A stretch of 64,000 bases of DNA from Spongiibacter thalassae (GTDB lineage: Bacteria > Pseudomonadota > Gammaproteobacteria > Pseudomonadales > Spongiibacteraceae), in NCBI RefSeq assembly GCF_012272835.1, contig NZ_JAAWWK010000001.1, positions 310,001 to 374,000 of the forward strand, written 5' to 3'. The notes beneath the pieces were generated by a model that was not told the DNA's origin, ran no database searches, and saw nothing but the letters and a program-made list of their open reading frames with translations. This document shows positions 51,997-60,461 of this stretch, in pieces; within the stretch, counting starts at the first letter, position 1, and every line of letters begins with the position of its first letter. Both the position numbers and the translations under genes were made by a program.

Positions 51997-52061
51997 GTGC
52001 TTCTATGTTGTCGAGCACTTATCATGCAAAATGGTTCGTATTAGAACAATATACATGCTAA

Positions 52062-52067
52062 TATAAT
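52062..52067 (+). promoter_or_regulatory. TATAAT -10 element candidate before the acyl-CoA dehydrogenase gene
   Basis: A perfect -10 hexamer lies 40 bases before the gene in AT-rich sequence, but no good -35 hexamer is seen at 16-19 bases. It is a weak call. Confidence 0.3.
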
Positions 52068-52106
52068 TTTCAGTGCAATGACTGAATACTTTGAGAGGTG
52101 GCTACA

Positions 52107-53273
52107 GTGGACTTGAATCTCACTGAATTGCAGAAAGAAATCGACGAGAGCGTACGCAAGGTCTGCGGGGAATTCACCGACGACTACTGGATGGACTGCG
52201 ATGAGCACGCGCGTTTTCCCGAAGAGTTTTACAGCGCAATGGCCCAGTCCGGCTGGCTGGGCATTACCATGCCCGAGGAGCTGGGTGGCGCGGGTTTGGG
52301 CGTGACCGAAGCGGCAATTATGATGCACGCCGTGGCGGCCAGTGGCGGCGGCCAATCTGCGGCCTCGGCGATCCATATCAACCTGTTTGGGCCACATTCC
52401 ATTGTGGTTCACGGCAGCCCTGAACAGAAAAAACGCTGGCTTGAACCGCTGATCAAAGGTGAGGAAAAGGCCTGCTTTGGAGTGACCGAACCGGATGCCG
52501 GACTGGACACCACAAGTATTAAAACCTTCGCCAAAAAGGTGGATGGCGGCTACATCGTCAACGGTCGCAAAATGTGGACCTCGACCGGCCAGGAAGCCCA
52601 TAAAATTGTGCTGTTGGCGCGCACTACCCCCAAGGAAGAGTGCAAACGTCCGACCGATGGCATGACCTTGTTCTATGCCGACCTCGATCGCAGCAAGATT
52701 GAAGTGCGTCGAATCAAAAAACTCGGTCGCAACGCGGTCGACTCGAACGCCACCTATATCGACGACTACTTTATTCCCGACTGTGACAGGATCGGCGAGG
52801 AGGGCAAGGGCTTCTATTATATCCTCGACAGCCTCAACCCCGAGCGCGTGCTGGTGGGCATTGAAGCGGTCGGTATTGGCCGAGCCGCTCTCGACAAGGC
52901 CGCACAATACGCCCGTGAGCGGGTGGTGTTTGGGCGACCGATTGGCCAGAACCAGGGGATTCAACACCCCTTGGCGGAAGCGTGGACCTACCTCGAATCC
53001 GCCTACTGGATGTGTCTGCGCGCTGCCGACTTGTACGACAAGGGCCACGCCTGTGGCGCCGAAGCCAATGCGGCGAAATTCCTCAGTGCCCGCGCCGCCT
53101 TTGACGCTTGTACCAAAGCGGTGCTCACCCACGGGGGCATGGGTTACGCGCGGGAATACCACGTTGAGCGTTTGTTCCGTGAGTCCATCCTGCCGCGAAT
53201 TGCCCCGGTGACCGAACAAATGATTCTGTCGTTTATTGGCGAGAAAGTACTGGGTATGCCCAAGTCGTACTAG
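52107..53273 (+). CDS. Acyl-CoA dehydrogenase (second copy)
   Basis: This 388-residue flavoprotein has CFGVTEPDAGLDTTSI (FAD and substrate region), MWTSTGQEAHKIVLLA, RERVVFGRPIGQNQGIQHPLAE, and HGGMGYAREYHVERLFRE. The usual C-terminal glutamate position is not conserved (IAPVTEQM); the base is probably the glutamate in LNPERVLVG, as in isovaleryl-CoA-type enzymes. GAGAGG lies eight bases before GTG 52107; an upstream GTG 52098 is possible. It is a single-gene unit between the CoA-transferase operon and a strong terminator. It differs considerably from the enzyme at 28059-29210, so substrates probably differ. Confidence 0.9.
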   Translation: MDLNLTELQKEIDESVRKVCGEFTDDYWMDCDEHARFPEEFYSAMAQSGWLGITMPEELGGAGLGVTEAAIMMHAVAASGGGQSAASAIHINLFGPHSIVVHGSPEQKKRWLEPLIKGEEKACFGVTEPDAGLDTTSIKTFAKKVDGGYIVNGRKMWTSTGQEAHKIVLLARTTPKEECKRPTDGMTLFYADLDRSKIEVRRIKKLGRNAVDSNATYIDDYFIPDCDRIGEEGKGFYYILDSLNPERVLVGIEAVGIGRAALDKAAQYARERVVFGRPIGQNQGIQHPLAEAWTYLESAYWMCLRAADLYDKGHACGAEANAAKFLSARAAFDACTKAVLTHGGMGYAREYHVERLFRESILPRIAPVTEQMILSFIGEKVLGMPKSY

Positions 53274-53281
53274 CGTGTCGG

Positions 53282-53303
53282 CCTGAAGGTGTATGCCTTC
53301 AGG
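53282..53303. repeat. Eight-base hairpin CCTGAAGG...CCTTCAGG
   Basis: A perfect stem with a six-base loop starts eight bases after the acyl-CoA dehydrogenase stop, followed by TTTGGG. It is a secondary terminator or an mRNA-end structure ahead of the stronger hairpin at 53323. Confidence 0.5.
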
Positions 53304-53322
53304 TTTGGGCTGGAAGAGAATC

Positions 53323-53354
53323 AAACCGCGACTTCCTCGAGTCGCGGTTTTTTT
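53323..53354 (+). terminator. Intrinsic terminator of the acyl-CoA dehydrogenase gene
   Basis: AAACCGCGACT (53323-53333) and AGTCGCGGTTT (53340-53350) form an 11-base perfect stem with a six-base loop and run into seven T residues (53348-53354). On the minus strand a shorter T-stretch follows, so it may also serve the FadL gene at 53433. Confidence 0.92.
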
Positions 53355-53432
53355 ATGTCTGTTGATACAGTTTTAGCGGAAGCAATGCAGTGAGTCCCGG
53401 TGTGTTATCAATCGTTCCTGTTTGCCGAGTTG

Positions 53433-54749
53433 TCAGAACCCCTGTCGCCAACCGATATCCAGGGAAAAAAGAGTGTTGCTCAGGGTAATCGTTTGATCGG
53501 GAACGCCGGGGTTAACGCCGGTGATTTTTTTCTTTGGTACGTAGTTGAGGGCGATATCGAAGGTGCCTTTAGCCATGGCGCGGCTTAAGCCCATGTTGAT
53601 ACGCTCGTCGAAGACGGCGGTGGACACCAGATTGTTCAGCACCTGATCCCGGCCAAAGGGTTTGCGTTGAATATCTGCGAAGCCCAGGCGAAGCGTGGTG
53701 CGGTCGCTGGCGCGGTAATGCAAACCCAGTTTAATCACCGTCAGGTCGTCCCAGCCAAAGCCGGGGCCGTCGCGATCGCCGTACCTCCCCGGTGCATTGC
53801 CGGGGTTGGCCAGGGATTTCACTTTGGAAAAATAGATGCGTTGGAAATCCGCTAACAGAGTCAGTGTCGCACTGGCCTGCCAGGCAATACCGGACTGAAT
53901 ATAGGGTGCGACGTCCAGCGAGCCCTGTTCTGCGAGCAGCCCGGCGTATTCACTGTGTTTTTGCATACGCCCCCGTGATTGCACAGTGAGTCCGGCACGC
54001 AAAGTGTCGCTGAAATCTAGGTCGGCTCCCGCCTTTAGCGCGTAGCCGATACTGCCGGAGTGGCCGTTGTTACTAATCTTGTCAGGTGCCCGCGAGGCGG
54101 GTGCGAAAATGCTGAAGCCATTGATTTCTATCGTTTGGTAAATAACAGTTGGGCTCAAGCCAAGGCGCAGATGCTCATTGGCGGTATAGGCCCAGGTCGG
54201 GGAAATAAACAACTGGGCGATATCGGAGCCAGTGTCGCCAAAGCAAAGATAACCCTGTTGCGGTGTACCCTGTGGGCAGTTGGGATTGTCGAAGGTCTTG
54301 TAGTTGATGTTGATGCCGCCATTGCCGTAAAACACAAGGCCCATAGCATGGCGTTCGTCAATGCGCCGGTGAATTGCCCCGAAGGGGATGGGGAAGACGC
54401 CTTCAATTTCGGCGGGCACATCGGGCTCCGCGGTACGCTTGCCCGGTGCTATTACCAATCCCCCGGAGGGGGAGCTTCCTGCCGAAACATCACTGGCGTA
54501 GGCAGTTTGTTCCGCGGTGAGGAAGATGCTACCAATCTGCCAGCCATCTCGCGTCAATGAGGCCAGGCCGGCGGGGTTGGTGGCCATGCCCATACCGTCT
54601 TCGGCGAAGGCGACGCCAGCCCCGGACAATGCACGATTATTCGTACCCGCTCCGTTGAGATAGCTGCCCAGTCCGGCAATAGCGTGGCTGCTGACCGTTG
54701 TCATTGCGATAAGTAAGCCTAGGGTAAAACCAGAAGCATGATGCGCCAT
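53433..54749 (-). CDS. FadL/OmpP1-type outer membrane porin (third of three)
   Basis: This 438-residue protein has a signal peptide (residues about 1-26, ending AIAGLG) and the FadL mature start NRALSGAGVAFAEDGMGMATNPAGLA. Strand motifs continue to a terminal phenylalanine (IGWRQGF). GGAG lies five bases before ATG. A two-cysteine loop NCPQGTPQQGYLCF near residues 151-164 suggests a disulfide outside the membrane. It sits beside the AlkB-like gene but is separated from it by a terminator, so it has its own promoter. Uptake of alkanes or long-chain fatty acids for AlkB is a reasonable inference. Confidence 0.88.
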   Translation of the reverse strand: MAHHASGFTLGLLIAMTTVSSHAIAGLGSYLNGAGTNNRALSGAGVAFAEDGMGMATNPAGLASLTRDGWQIGSIFLTAEQTAYASDVSAGSSPSGGLVIAPGKRTAEPDVPAEIEGVFPIPFGAIHRRIDERHAMGLVFYGNGGININYKTFDNPNCPQGTPQQGYLCFGDTGSDIAQLFISPTWAYTANEHLRLGLSPTVIYQTIEINGFSIFAPASRAPDKISNNGHSGSIGYALKAGADLDFSDTLRAGLTVQSRGRMQKHSEYAGLLAEQGSLDVAPYIQSGIAWQASATLTLLADFQRIYFSKVKSLANPGNAPGRYGDRDGPGFGWDDLTVIKLGLHYRASDRTTLRLGFADIQRKPFGRDQVLNNLVSTAVFDERINMGLSRAMAKGTFDIALNYVPKKKITGVNPGVPDQTITLSNTLFSLDIGWRQGF

Positions 54750-54827
54750 AGCGACTCCGCTTTTTATTGTTAAGGTGTCGAGTTGCGTGTTCTTGTACTT
54801 TGCTCGCGACCGGTGTGGTCAACACGC

Positions 54828-54854
54828 AAAAAAAGGGCAGCGATAGCGCTGCCC
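54828..54854 (-). terminator. Intrinsic terminator of the AlkB-like gene
   Basis: GGGCAGCG (54835-54842) and CGCTGCCC (54847-54854) form a perfect stem with a four-base loop. On the minus strand this is followed by seven T residues (54834-54828). It lies 29 bases after the gene's stop. Confidence 0.92.
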
Positions 54855-54882
54855 GAAGGGTTGGGATAGTCAGTGGCCAGTA

Positions 54883-55992
54883 TCAGGCGTTGCTCATTTG
54901 TGCCTGAGGCGCTTCGGCGAACCAGTCTGGCCAGCCGGCGGCGAGGTTCTGCTGTCGAGCCAGTTCCCGTTCTTCCGCACTGGCGAAGTTCAGGTCCCAT
55001 TCTTTCAGCGCTGGCATGATGACGAAGCGGTGCCATAGCGGCGGAACCAATGCCGTCAGGAAGCAGATGAATACATTGGGAACTTTTACCGCAGAGGTGT
55101 CCGGCTTCAGACGGTAGTAGGGAATATAGGCATCCAGATGGTGGTCGGCATGATTGGTAATTTCAAAGGCAACCAGGCGGCTTAAGGGCTGGAGGTGATT
55201 CCATACATGGCGGCGACCGATAGGCTTGCCGGCTACGCGCACCTGACCGTAGTGCTGGAAGTAGTTAAAGGTTTCTACCCACAGGCGTGCCAGTGCTGCG
55301 CCCAGCAGACCAAAGCCCATTGCTGTAGCGCCACCCAGGGCATACATCGCTGCAGCGAACACGATCAGGGCAATCAGTGCCTTCCATACCTGATGGTGAA
55401 TCGACCAGCGTGAATAGCCGCGCTTCATCAGTGCTTCGCTTTCCAGGCGCCAGGCCGTCTTGGTGCTTTCGATCACTGCTGCCGGGGCAAAGGTGTAGAG
55501 GGTTTTGCCGCGCTCAGCGGTATCGCAATCTTCCGGGGTGCCCACGTCGAGGTGATGACCTACCATATGAGCGATGTTCCGCGTGGAGTCGAGATAAATT
55601 ACCTGGCAGTAGGTGCCGATGAATTTCTTCACGGCGCCTTGCTTGTGGTAAAGCTCGTGGGTCGTGGGTACACCGATAATAACGCCCAGCCATGATGCCG
55701 ACAGCATGCCGCCGACAATCTCAATCGTGCTCATGCCGCCCTGGCCGATTTGCCAGGCAAGTATCAGGTACAGACCGACGGCCATAATCGCCCCCAGCCA
55801 AATGGGAATGAGGGCCAGGTTGTCGTTGCGAATGGATCGCGAGCGCATATCCCGTGGCAGGACGCCATCGAGAAATGCGAGAATAAACAGTGTGGACAGG
55901 CCGGTCCAGGTATAGATGCCGCCAGCAATAATGCCGATGGCAGCAGCAACTTGAAGCAATGGCCCGAAATAATATCGCAGGTAGTCAAACAT
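54883..55992 (-). CDS. AlkB-like membrane di-iron monooxygenase
   Basis: This 369-residue protein has about six hydrophobic helices and the histidine boxes of the membrane di-iron family: HELYHK (112-117), AHMVGHH (141-147), NYFQHYG (243-249) and NHADHH (280-285). AlkB has the equivalent HELGHK, EHxxGHH, NYxEHYG and LQRHSDHH, so this is an AlkB relative with altered boxes, and it is shorter than many AlkBs. It should hydroxylate a terminal or methyl carbon with O2 and an electron carrier such as rubredoxin; none is adjacent. AGAGGTGA precedes ATG. A divergent AraC regulator and a FadL gene complete an alkane-type cassette. Confidence 0.88.
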   Translation of the reverse strand: MFDYLRYYFGPLLQVAAAIGIIAGGIYTWTGLSTLFILAFLDGVLPRDMRSRSIRNDNLALIPIWLGAIMAVGLYLILAWQIGQGGMSTIEIVGGMLSASWLGVIIGVPTTHELYHKQGAVKKFIGTYCQVIYLDSTRNIAHMVGHHLDVGTPEDCDTAERGKTLYTFAPAAVIESTKTAWRLESEALMKRGYSRWSIHHQVWKALIALIVFAAAMYALGGATAMGFGLLGAALARLWVETFNYFQHYGQVRVAGKPIGRRHVWNHLQPLSRLVAFEITNHADHHLDAYIPYYRLKPDTSAVKVPNVFICFLTALVPPLWHRFVIMPALKEWDLNFASAEERELARQQNLAAGWPDWFAEAPQAQMSNA

Positions 55993-56158
55993 CTTGGTTC
56001 ACCTCTAAAAATTATTGTCGGTGGCGTGGGGTTTTCCTCAGCCGTGGATTCATTATGGAGAAAAGCCTGTATTTGGGGAGGTCATTTGTTGCCATTGAGG
56101 GGTCATTTTGTGCCATACTCACAGGGTGATCGAAACCTGATGTGAACTGGGTCTGATA

Positions 56159-57235
56159 ATGGAATTTTCCGACAGCATAATGACCAATGCGGCGATCCCG
56201 ATGACCTACTCGCGGGTGGCTGCCCGTGCTTTGGGACTTAGTGAGCGACAGTTGGGCCTGCTGACAATGGGCGCAGGTATTGAAGGTAAGGACTTACTTC
56301 GCGACGACATCCATATCAATGGGCGTCAGCAAGTGCAGATTTTGAGTAATGCCCTGGATCTGGCGGGTGATCCCGCGTTTGGCCTGTATTACGGCCAGCG
56401 AATTACTCCGGCGACTCACGGCCCACTGGGGTTCCTGGTGAACAGCAGCCCGACTCTGATAGAAGCGCTGGAAGCCTTCGAAGATTACCTGCCTCTGCGT
56501 ATGAACCTCACCGCCATCACCCTGCGTCGAAGTGACAAGTGGCTGGAATGCCGCATGTTTGCCAGCCCCGGTGTCACACCCAAAGTGTATCGATTGTTTA
56601 TTGAAACTCTCAGTCTGGCGGTGATTGCCATCGCAGGATCGCTGCTGGGCAGGCCGCTCTCGGACGCCAGGCTGGAGTTGGATTACGCGCCGCCGGAATA
56701 CGCGGGGCGATACCGCGATGTTTACCCTCTGCCGGTCACTTTTGAGAGCAGCGAAAATGTGCTGCGCATTCCCATTGCTCTGGCGCCTACGCCGAATGTG
56801 TCCTCCGACCCTCGCAACTATGAGCTGGCCTTGCTTCAGTGCCGCGATCTCCTGCGCGATATGACCAGTGAATATCACAGTACGGCGGTACAGGTGCGCC
56901 GCCTGCTATTGTCCAACGTCAACCATCAAATGGCAGAGGTGGACGTTGCTGCCGCGCTATTCGTGAGTAAGCGAACTCTGGCGAGGCGGCTGAAAGAGGA
57001 GGGTACTGGCTTTCGAGAGGTGCGCGATCGAGTGTTAATTTCCCTCGCCGAGGGCTATTTATGCAACTCCCAGTTGAGCATTGACGCGGTGGCATCACTG
57101 TTGAACTATCATGACAGCTCGAATTTTCGACGCGCTTTCAAACGCTGGTTTGGTATGTCTCCCGATGAATTCAGGCAGCGTTCAAGGCGCGGCGAGAGTG
57201 TCGCGCTGGCGTTACCTTTCAGGGGTTCACCCTAG
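56159..57235 (+). CDS. AraC family transcriptional regulator (second copy)
   Basis: This 358-residue regulator has an N-terminal ligand-binding region (about 20-200) and a C-terminal double helix-turn-helix with ALFVSKRTLARRLKEEG and LNYHDSSNFRRAFKRWFG followed by MSPDEFRQR. It is divergent from the AlkB-like gene with a 166-base gap, the classic arrangement for an activator of alkane monooxygenase genes. It is in the same branch as the AraC protein at 24516-25517 but not a close copy. The inducer is probably the AlkB substrate; this is inferred. Confidence 0.9.
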   Translation: MEFSDSIMTNAAIPMTYSRVAARALGLSERQLGLLTMGAGIEGKDLLRDDIHINGRQQVQILSNALDLAGDPAFGLYYGQRITPATHGPLGFLVNSSPTLIEALEAFEDYLPLRMNLTAITLRRSDKWLECRMFASPGVTPKVYRLFIETLSLAVIAIAGSLLGRPLSDARLELDYAPPEYAGRYRDVYPLPVTFESSENVLRIPIALAPTPNVSSDPRNYELALLQCRDLLRDMTSEYHSTAVQVRRLLLSNVNHQMAEVDVAAALFVSKRTLARRLKEEGTGFREVRDRVLISLAEGYLCNSQLSIDAVASLLNYHDSSNFRRAFKRWFGMSPDEFRQRSRRGESVALALPFRGSP

Positions 57236-57393
57236 GCCGTCAGCGGTGTTGTCTGCTAACTGATCCTGTGTTGGTTACTGATAAAATTCTCCGACAAATA
57301 TGCGTACTTTCCGTATGGGAATTGTTACTATATGAAAGGTTAATATTTGGGTGTAAGTACAGTTTTCAAGCTGTCGATGATTGGAGTGTTGAT

Positions 57394-57912
57394 ATGGCTA
57401 AGCTGCCGAGTTCAAAGGGATATGATGCTGCGTTGTCCAGTGACGCGACGGTGTCCGATGAAGACGCCAAAATCCGTCTGGGGTTTATGATTCACGACTC
57501 CGCTCGCCTGCGTCGGATTGTCATTGACGAGATCTTTAAGCCATTGAAGGTGACGCGCTCCCAGGCGTGGGCGCTGGCTTATCTCTCTCGCCGCGATGGG
57601 CTCACCCAGTCTGATCTCGCCGACGACATGGATCTGGGAAAGGTTACCCTCAGTGGCCTGATTGACCGCCTTGAAGACGTGGGTATGGTTGAGCGCCGCC
57701 CCGACCCCAGCGACCGCCGTATCAAGCGGATTTTTATTACCAAGGAAGGTCGTCGGGTGATCAAGGAAATGCGTGTCATTACCCTTGAAAACAACAGGCA
57801 AATGTTGGAAGACATCAGTCTTGAAGAGGTGGTTCAAACCGTCGAGGTGCTCAAGAAGCTGAATCGTAATCTCAAGTCGATGAAGAGTGAGCTGCTGGTC
57901 AAGGACAAGTAA
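57394..57912 (+). CDS. MarR family transcriptional regulator (second of two)
   Basis: This 172-residue protein has the MarR winged-helix core LKVTRSQAWALAYLSRRDG, SDLADDMDLGKVTLSGLIDR and the wing PDPSDRRIKRIFITKEG. ATG 57394 with GGAG seven bases upstream is preferred over the earlier in-frame start. It is a paralogue of 46280-46822. It lies 418 bases upstream of the meta-cleavage operon on the same strand, so it may repress that operon in the absence of an aromatic ligand, as many MarR proteins do beside ring-cleavage genes. Confidence 0.9.
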   Translation: MAKLPSSKGYDAALSSDATVSDEDAKIRLGFMIHDSARLRRIVIDEIFKPLKVTRSQAWALAYLSRRDGLTQSDLADDMDLGKVTLSGLIDRLEDVGMVERRPDPSDRRIKRIFITKEGRRVIKEMRVITLENNRQMLEDISLEEVVQTVEVLKKLNRNLKSMKSELLVKDK

Positions 57913-58330
57913 TAGTATTTTTGGGCGGCTTTGATGCCTCTTGCCAGGTAGTCATCGTGGCCCAAAGATCACGCTCGCAGTGTTTGTCTCGTAACTTTCA
58001 GCCTTGTTCCGGGCGTGATCATTAATTGCGCTGGTTGTATCGTTGGCGAATCGGTTCCGAGACGCCTTGTTGCTCTCCCCTAACTCCCGTGCGGTGCAGT
58101 AAACGCCGCCCTGCCTCAATCACATAGCAAAGAATCGCAAGTGCTGGGTTATTGGCATATGTGGTGGCGTTGCATTGTCTTGCTGCACCTCTCCGCCGTT
58201 ACAGGCTCACCTGTTCCATCAAAAATAGTGTTGACAAAAGCTCTCTATTTAAAATACAGTTCGTTTACACGGTTTGTAAGTTTTTCTTCAAGCATCGACC
58301 TATTCAGAATAACGAGAAGGGCAGATCAAT
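57913..58330. other. Intergenic region upstream of the meta-cleavage operon
   Basis: There is no gene in this 418-base region. Two long-range inverted repeats are visible: TTTGGGC/GCCCAAA near 57922-57966, and GATCACGC (57967-57974) with GCGTGATC (58013-58020). They may mark the end of the MarR transcript. A promoter candidate follows at 58231. Confidence 0.5.
58231..58260 (+). promoter_or_regulatory. Sigma70-like promoter of the meta-cleavage operon
   Basis: Perfect -35 TTGACA (58231-58236), 18-base spacer, and -10 TACAGT (58255-58260, four of six). It lies 71 bases before the dioxygenase start, in an otherwise gene-free region. The intervening sequence is AT-rich and could carry a regulator site. 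Confidence 0.55.
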
Positions 58331-59236
58331 ATGGGTGCTCCATTTTTATATCGTCAGCTCAGCTACGTGGCGTTGAACGTCAGTGATCTGTCGGCCTCAA
58401 GGGCGTTTTATAGCGATTTACTGGGTTTGGAGGTCAGTGGTGAGCAGCCTGAGTGCGTTGCGCTGCGCTGCGACGACCATGCCGCCAGCTTGATTCTTTA
58501 TCAGGCGTCGGAGCCTGGCTTGCGCAGGGTGGGTTTTCAATTAGCTGCGAAGGCGGAACTGAATAAGGCCCGTCAGCACTTTGAGGGGCTGAATTATCAG
58601 GTGCGCGATATTCCCGCAGAGGAGCTTGGCTTTTTGCGGGTGGCGGAAGGTTTCAGGGTGTATGAGCCAACCACCGGTGTTGTGTTTGAGTATTTCGCTT
58701 CGGTAATGGAGCTGGGTCGGCCTTATCAACCGGGCCTTGCCAATATCCAGCGGCTGGGACATGTGGTGCTGCGGGTGGCAGACATCGACGCCTGCTGGGC
58801 GGTGCTGGAGCGGGATTTCGGCCTGTTAAGTTCAGACTTTGTCGAGGACAAGGCGGTGTGGGCGCGCTGTTACCCGAACCCCTTGCACCACAGTCTGGCT
58901 CTGGTGAAAAGTGCGGAAAACGGCCTGCACCACGTGAACTTTATGGTCAGTGAAATTGACGACATCGGGCGAACCCGCAATCGCCTGTTGGACGAAGGAG
59001 TGGAAATCGTCTTTGGCCCAGGTCGTCACAAGCCCTCGGGCAGTGTCTTTCTGTATTTCCTTGACCCCGACGGCATGACCGCCGAGTTCAGCTTTGGTAT
59101 GGAGGAGTTCCCCGTCGAGGGTGCCCGCGAACCGAGAATGCTGGAAAACTCCGCATCGACCATGGATCTCTGGGGTGGGCGGCCCAAACCGGAATTTTCC
59201 AGTGCCGGAAAAATTATCGGCGAGGACGCGGAATAA
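58331..59236 (+). CDS. Extradiol ring-cleavage dioxygenase (BphC/HsaC-like, type I)
   Basis: This 301-residue enzyme has two vicinal-oxygen-chelate repeats. The iron ligands are H144 (RLGHVVLRV), H201 (GLHHVNFMV) and E252 (GMTAEFSFG), and the supporting catalytic residues are visible as H187 (PLHHSLAL), H233 (GRHKP) and Y242 (FLYFLDPDG). It matches two-domain enzymes such as BphC and HsaC, which cleave catechols next to the diol (meta position). It is first in the operon, and its stop codon overlaps the next start (TAATG). The true substrate may be an aromatic steroid ring or another bicyclic catechol; sequence does not decide. Confidence 0.93.
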   Translation: MGAPFLYRQLSYVALNVSDLSASRAFYSDLLGLEVSGEQPECVALRCDDHAASLILYQASEPGLRRVGFQLAAKAELNKARQHFEGLNYQVRDIPAEELGFLRVAEGFRVYEPTTGVVFEYFASVMELGRPYQPGLANIQRLGHVVLRVADIDACWAVLERDFGLLSSDFVEDKAVWARCYPNPLHHSLALVKSAENGLHHVNFMVSEIDDIGRTRNRLLDEGVEIVFGPGRHKPSGSVFLYFLDPDGMTAEFSFGMEEFPVEGAREPRMLENSASTMDLWGGRPKPEFSSAGKIIGEDAE

Positions 59237-60006
59237 TGGCTGGGGATTCGCTTAAAAACAGACTCGCCATCGTCACCGGCGCCTGTAGTGATATCGGTCG
59301 TGCCATTGCGGCGACACTGGCTGAGCGGGGGGCGAATCTGGTGCTGGCCGATCTGGAGGCCGACAAATTGACTGCCCTGTCTGACGAATTGGCGGTGGTA
59401 GCAGAGAAGCTGGGTATTCGGGTTCGTACTTTGGCTGGCGACCTGTCGTCTCAGACTGACGCGCAGGCACTGGTGGCACTGGCTGAGGAACAGGGCGGGG
59501 CCGATATTCTGGTGAACAATGCCGGGGGTGGCATCATTCTGCCATTTTTGGAGCATACGCCGGAAACACTGGTAAAAACGGTTGAGCGCAATCTCTGGAC
59601 GGCACTGTGGTGTAGCTGGTGCGTACTGCCGGGAATGCGATCGCGACAGTATGGCCGCATTATAAACATCGGTGCCGATTCGGTGCGCAATGGCCTGGCC
59701 AATCACGCGGCCTACAACGCAGCTAAAGGTGGGGTTCACGGCATGACCACCGGGCTGGCACGGGAGTTTGCGCCTGACAACATCACCGTTAACACCGTGG
59801 CACCCTGTGCCGTGCAGACTGCAATTCTCGATAAATTTCTCAACGAGCAGCCAGACGTTGCCGAAAAATTCCTCAGTGTCATTCCCGCCGGGCGGGCGGC
59901 GAAAACCCGCGAAGTAGCGTCGATGGTGGCGTATCTGGCCAGTGAAGACGCCGCCTTTGTTACCGGTCAGGTTATCAGCGTGAACGGTGGCTCAACCATG
60001 CTGTGA
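59236..60006 (+). CDS. SDR family oxidoreductase with an unusual catalytic position
   Basis: This 256-residue SDR has TGACSDIG (13-20 region), DLEAD after strand two (NAD-type), NNAGGG, Y160 and K164 (AAYNAAKGG) and the end-segment GQVISVNGGSTML. The residue 13 before the tyrosine, normally serine, is A147 (INIGADSVRNG), with S149 two positions later. This would weaken the usual catalysis unless S149 substitutes. It overlaps the dioxygenase gene by one base and precedes the ferredoxin gene, so it could be a diol or alcohol dehydrogenase of the ring-degrading pathway. Confidence 0.85.
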   Translation: MAGDSLKNRLAIVTGACSDIGRAIAATLAERGANLVLADLEADKLTALSDELAVVAEKLGIRVRTLAGDLSSQTDAQALVALAEEQGGADILVNNAGGGIILPFLEHTPETLVKTVERNLWTALWCSWCVLPGMRSRQYGRIINIGADSVRNGLANHAAYNAAKGGVHGMTTGLAREFAPDNITVNTVAPCAVQTAILDKFLNEQPDVAEKFLSVIPAGRAAKTREVASMVAYLASEDAAFVTGQVISVNGGSTML

Positions 60007-60046
60007 TGCGGGGCATCACGACGACAAGTTTCAACAGGTGATAATA

Positions 60047-60424
60047 ATGAATAGTAAAGTCATCGCCACCGACAGTGCCCAGGCCGACGAGTGGAAATTC
60101 ATTGCAAAGGTCTCCGAGTTACCAAAGGGCGACATCGGCACTGCCAAACATCCCGGTGGGCGCCTTGATCTGGCCATCTACCAGGTTGATGGTGAGATAT
60201 ATGTGACATCCGACCGCTGTACCCATGGTGCGGCATCTCTCAGCGACGAGGGTGAACTCGACGGCTATCAGGTGGAATGTGCCTGGCATAACGGTCGCTT
60301 CGATGTGCGCACCGGTCAAGCCCTGACCATGCCCTGCCGAGCACCACTTCCCTATTTTGATGTGAAGGTGGTGGGCGACGATATTTATATTAATCCCCGT
60401 CCCAAACGGTTTAAACAACTATAA
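60047..60424 (+). CDS. Rieske-type [2Fe-2S] ferredoxin
   Basis: This 125-residue soluble protein has the Rieske cluster motif CTHG (C58, H60) and CAWH (C78, H81) with the usual 17-residue gap. Such ferredoxins pass electrons to ring-hydroxylating oxygenases. ATG 60047 with AGGTGA upstream is a better start than the earlier in-frame codon, which overlaps the SDR gene. No oxygenase alpha or beta subunit or reductase gene is in the window; they may be beyond the right edge or elsewhere. It lies between the SDR and hydrolase genes in the same operon. Confidence 0.92.
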   Translation: MNSKVIATDSAQADEWKFIAKVSELPKGDIGTAKHPGGRLDLAIYQVDGEIYVTSDRCTHGAASLSDEGELDGYQVECAWHNGRFDVRTGQALTMPCRAPLPYFDVKVVGDDIYINPRPKRFKQL

Positions 60425-60461
60425 ATCCCCTGACCCTTACGGGCTAACGCTTCGGGAGAAG

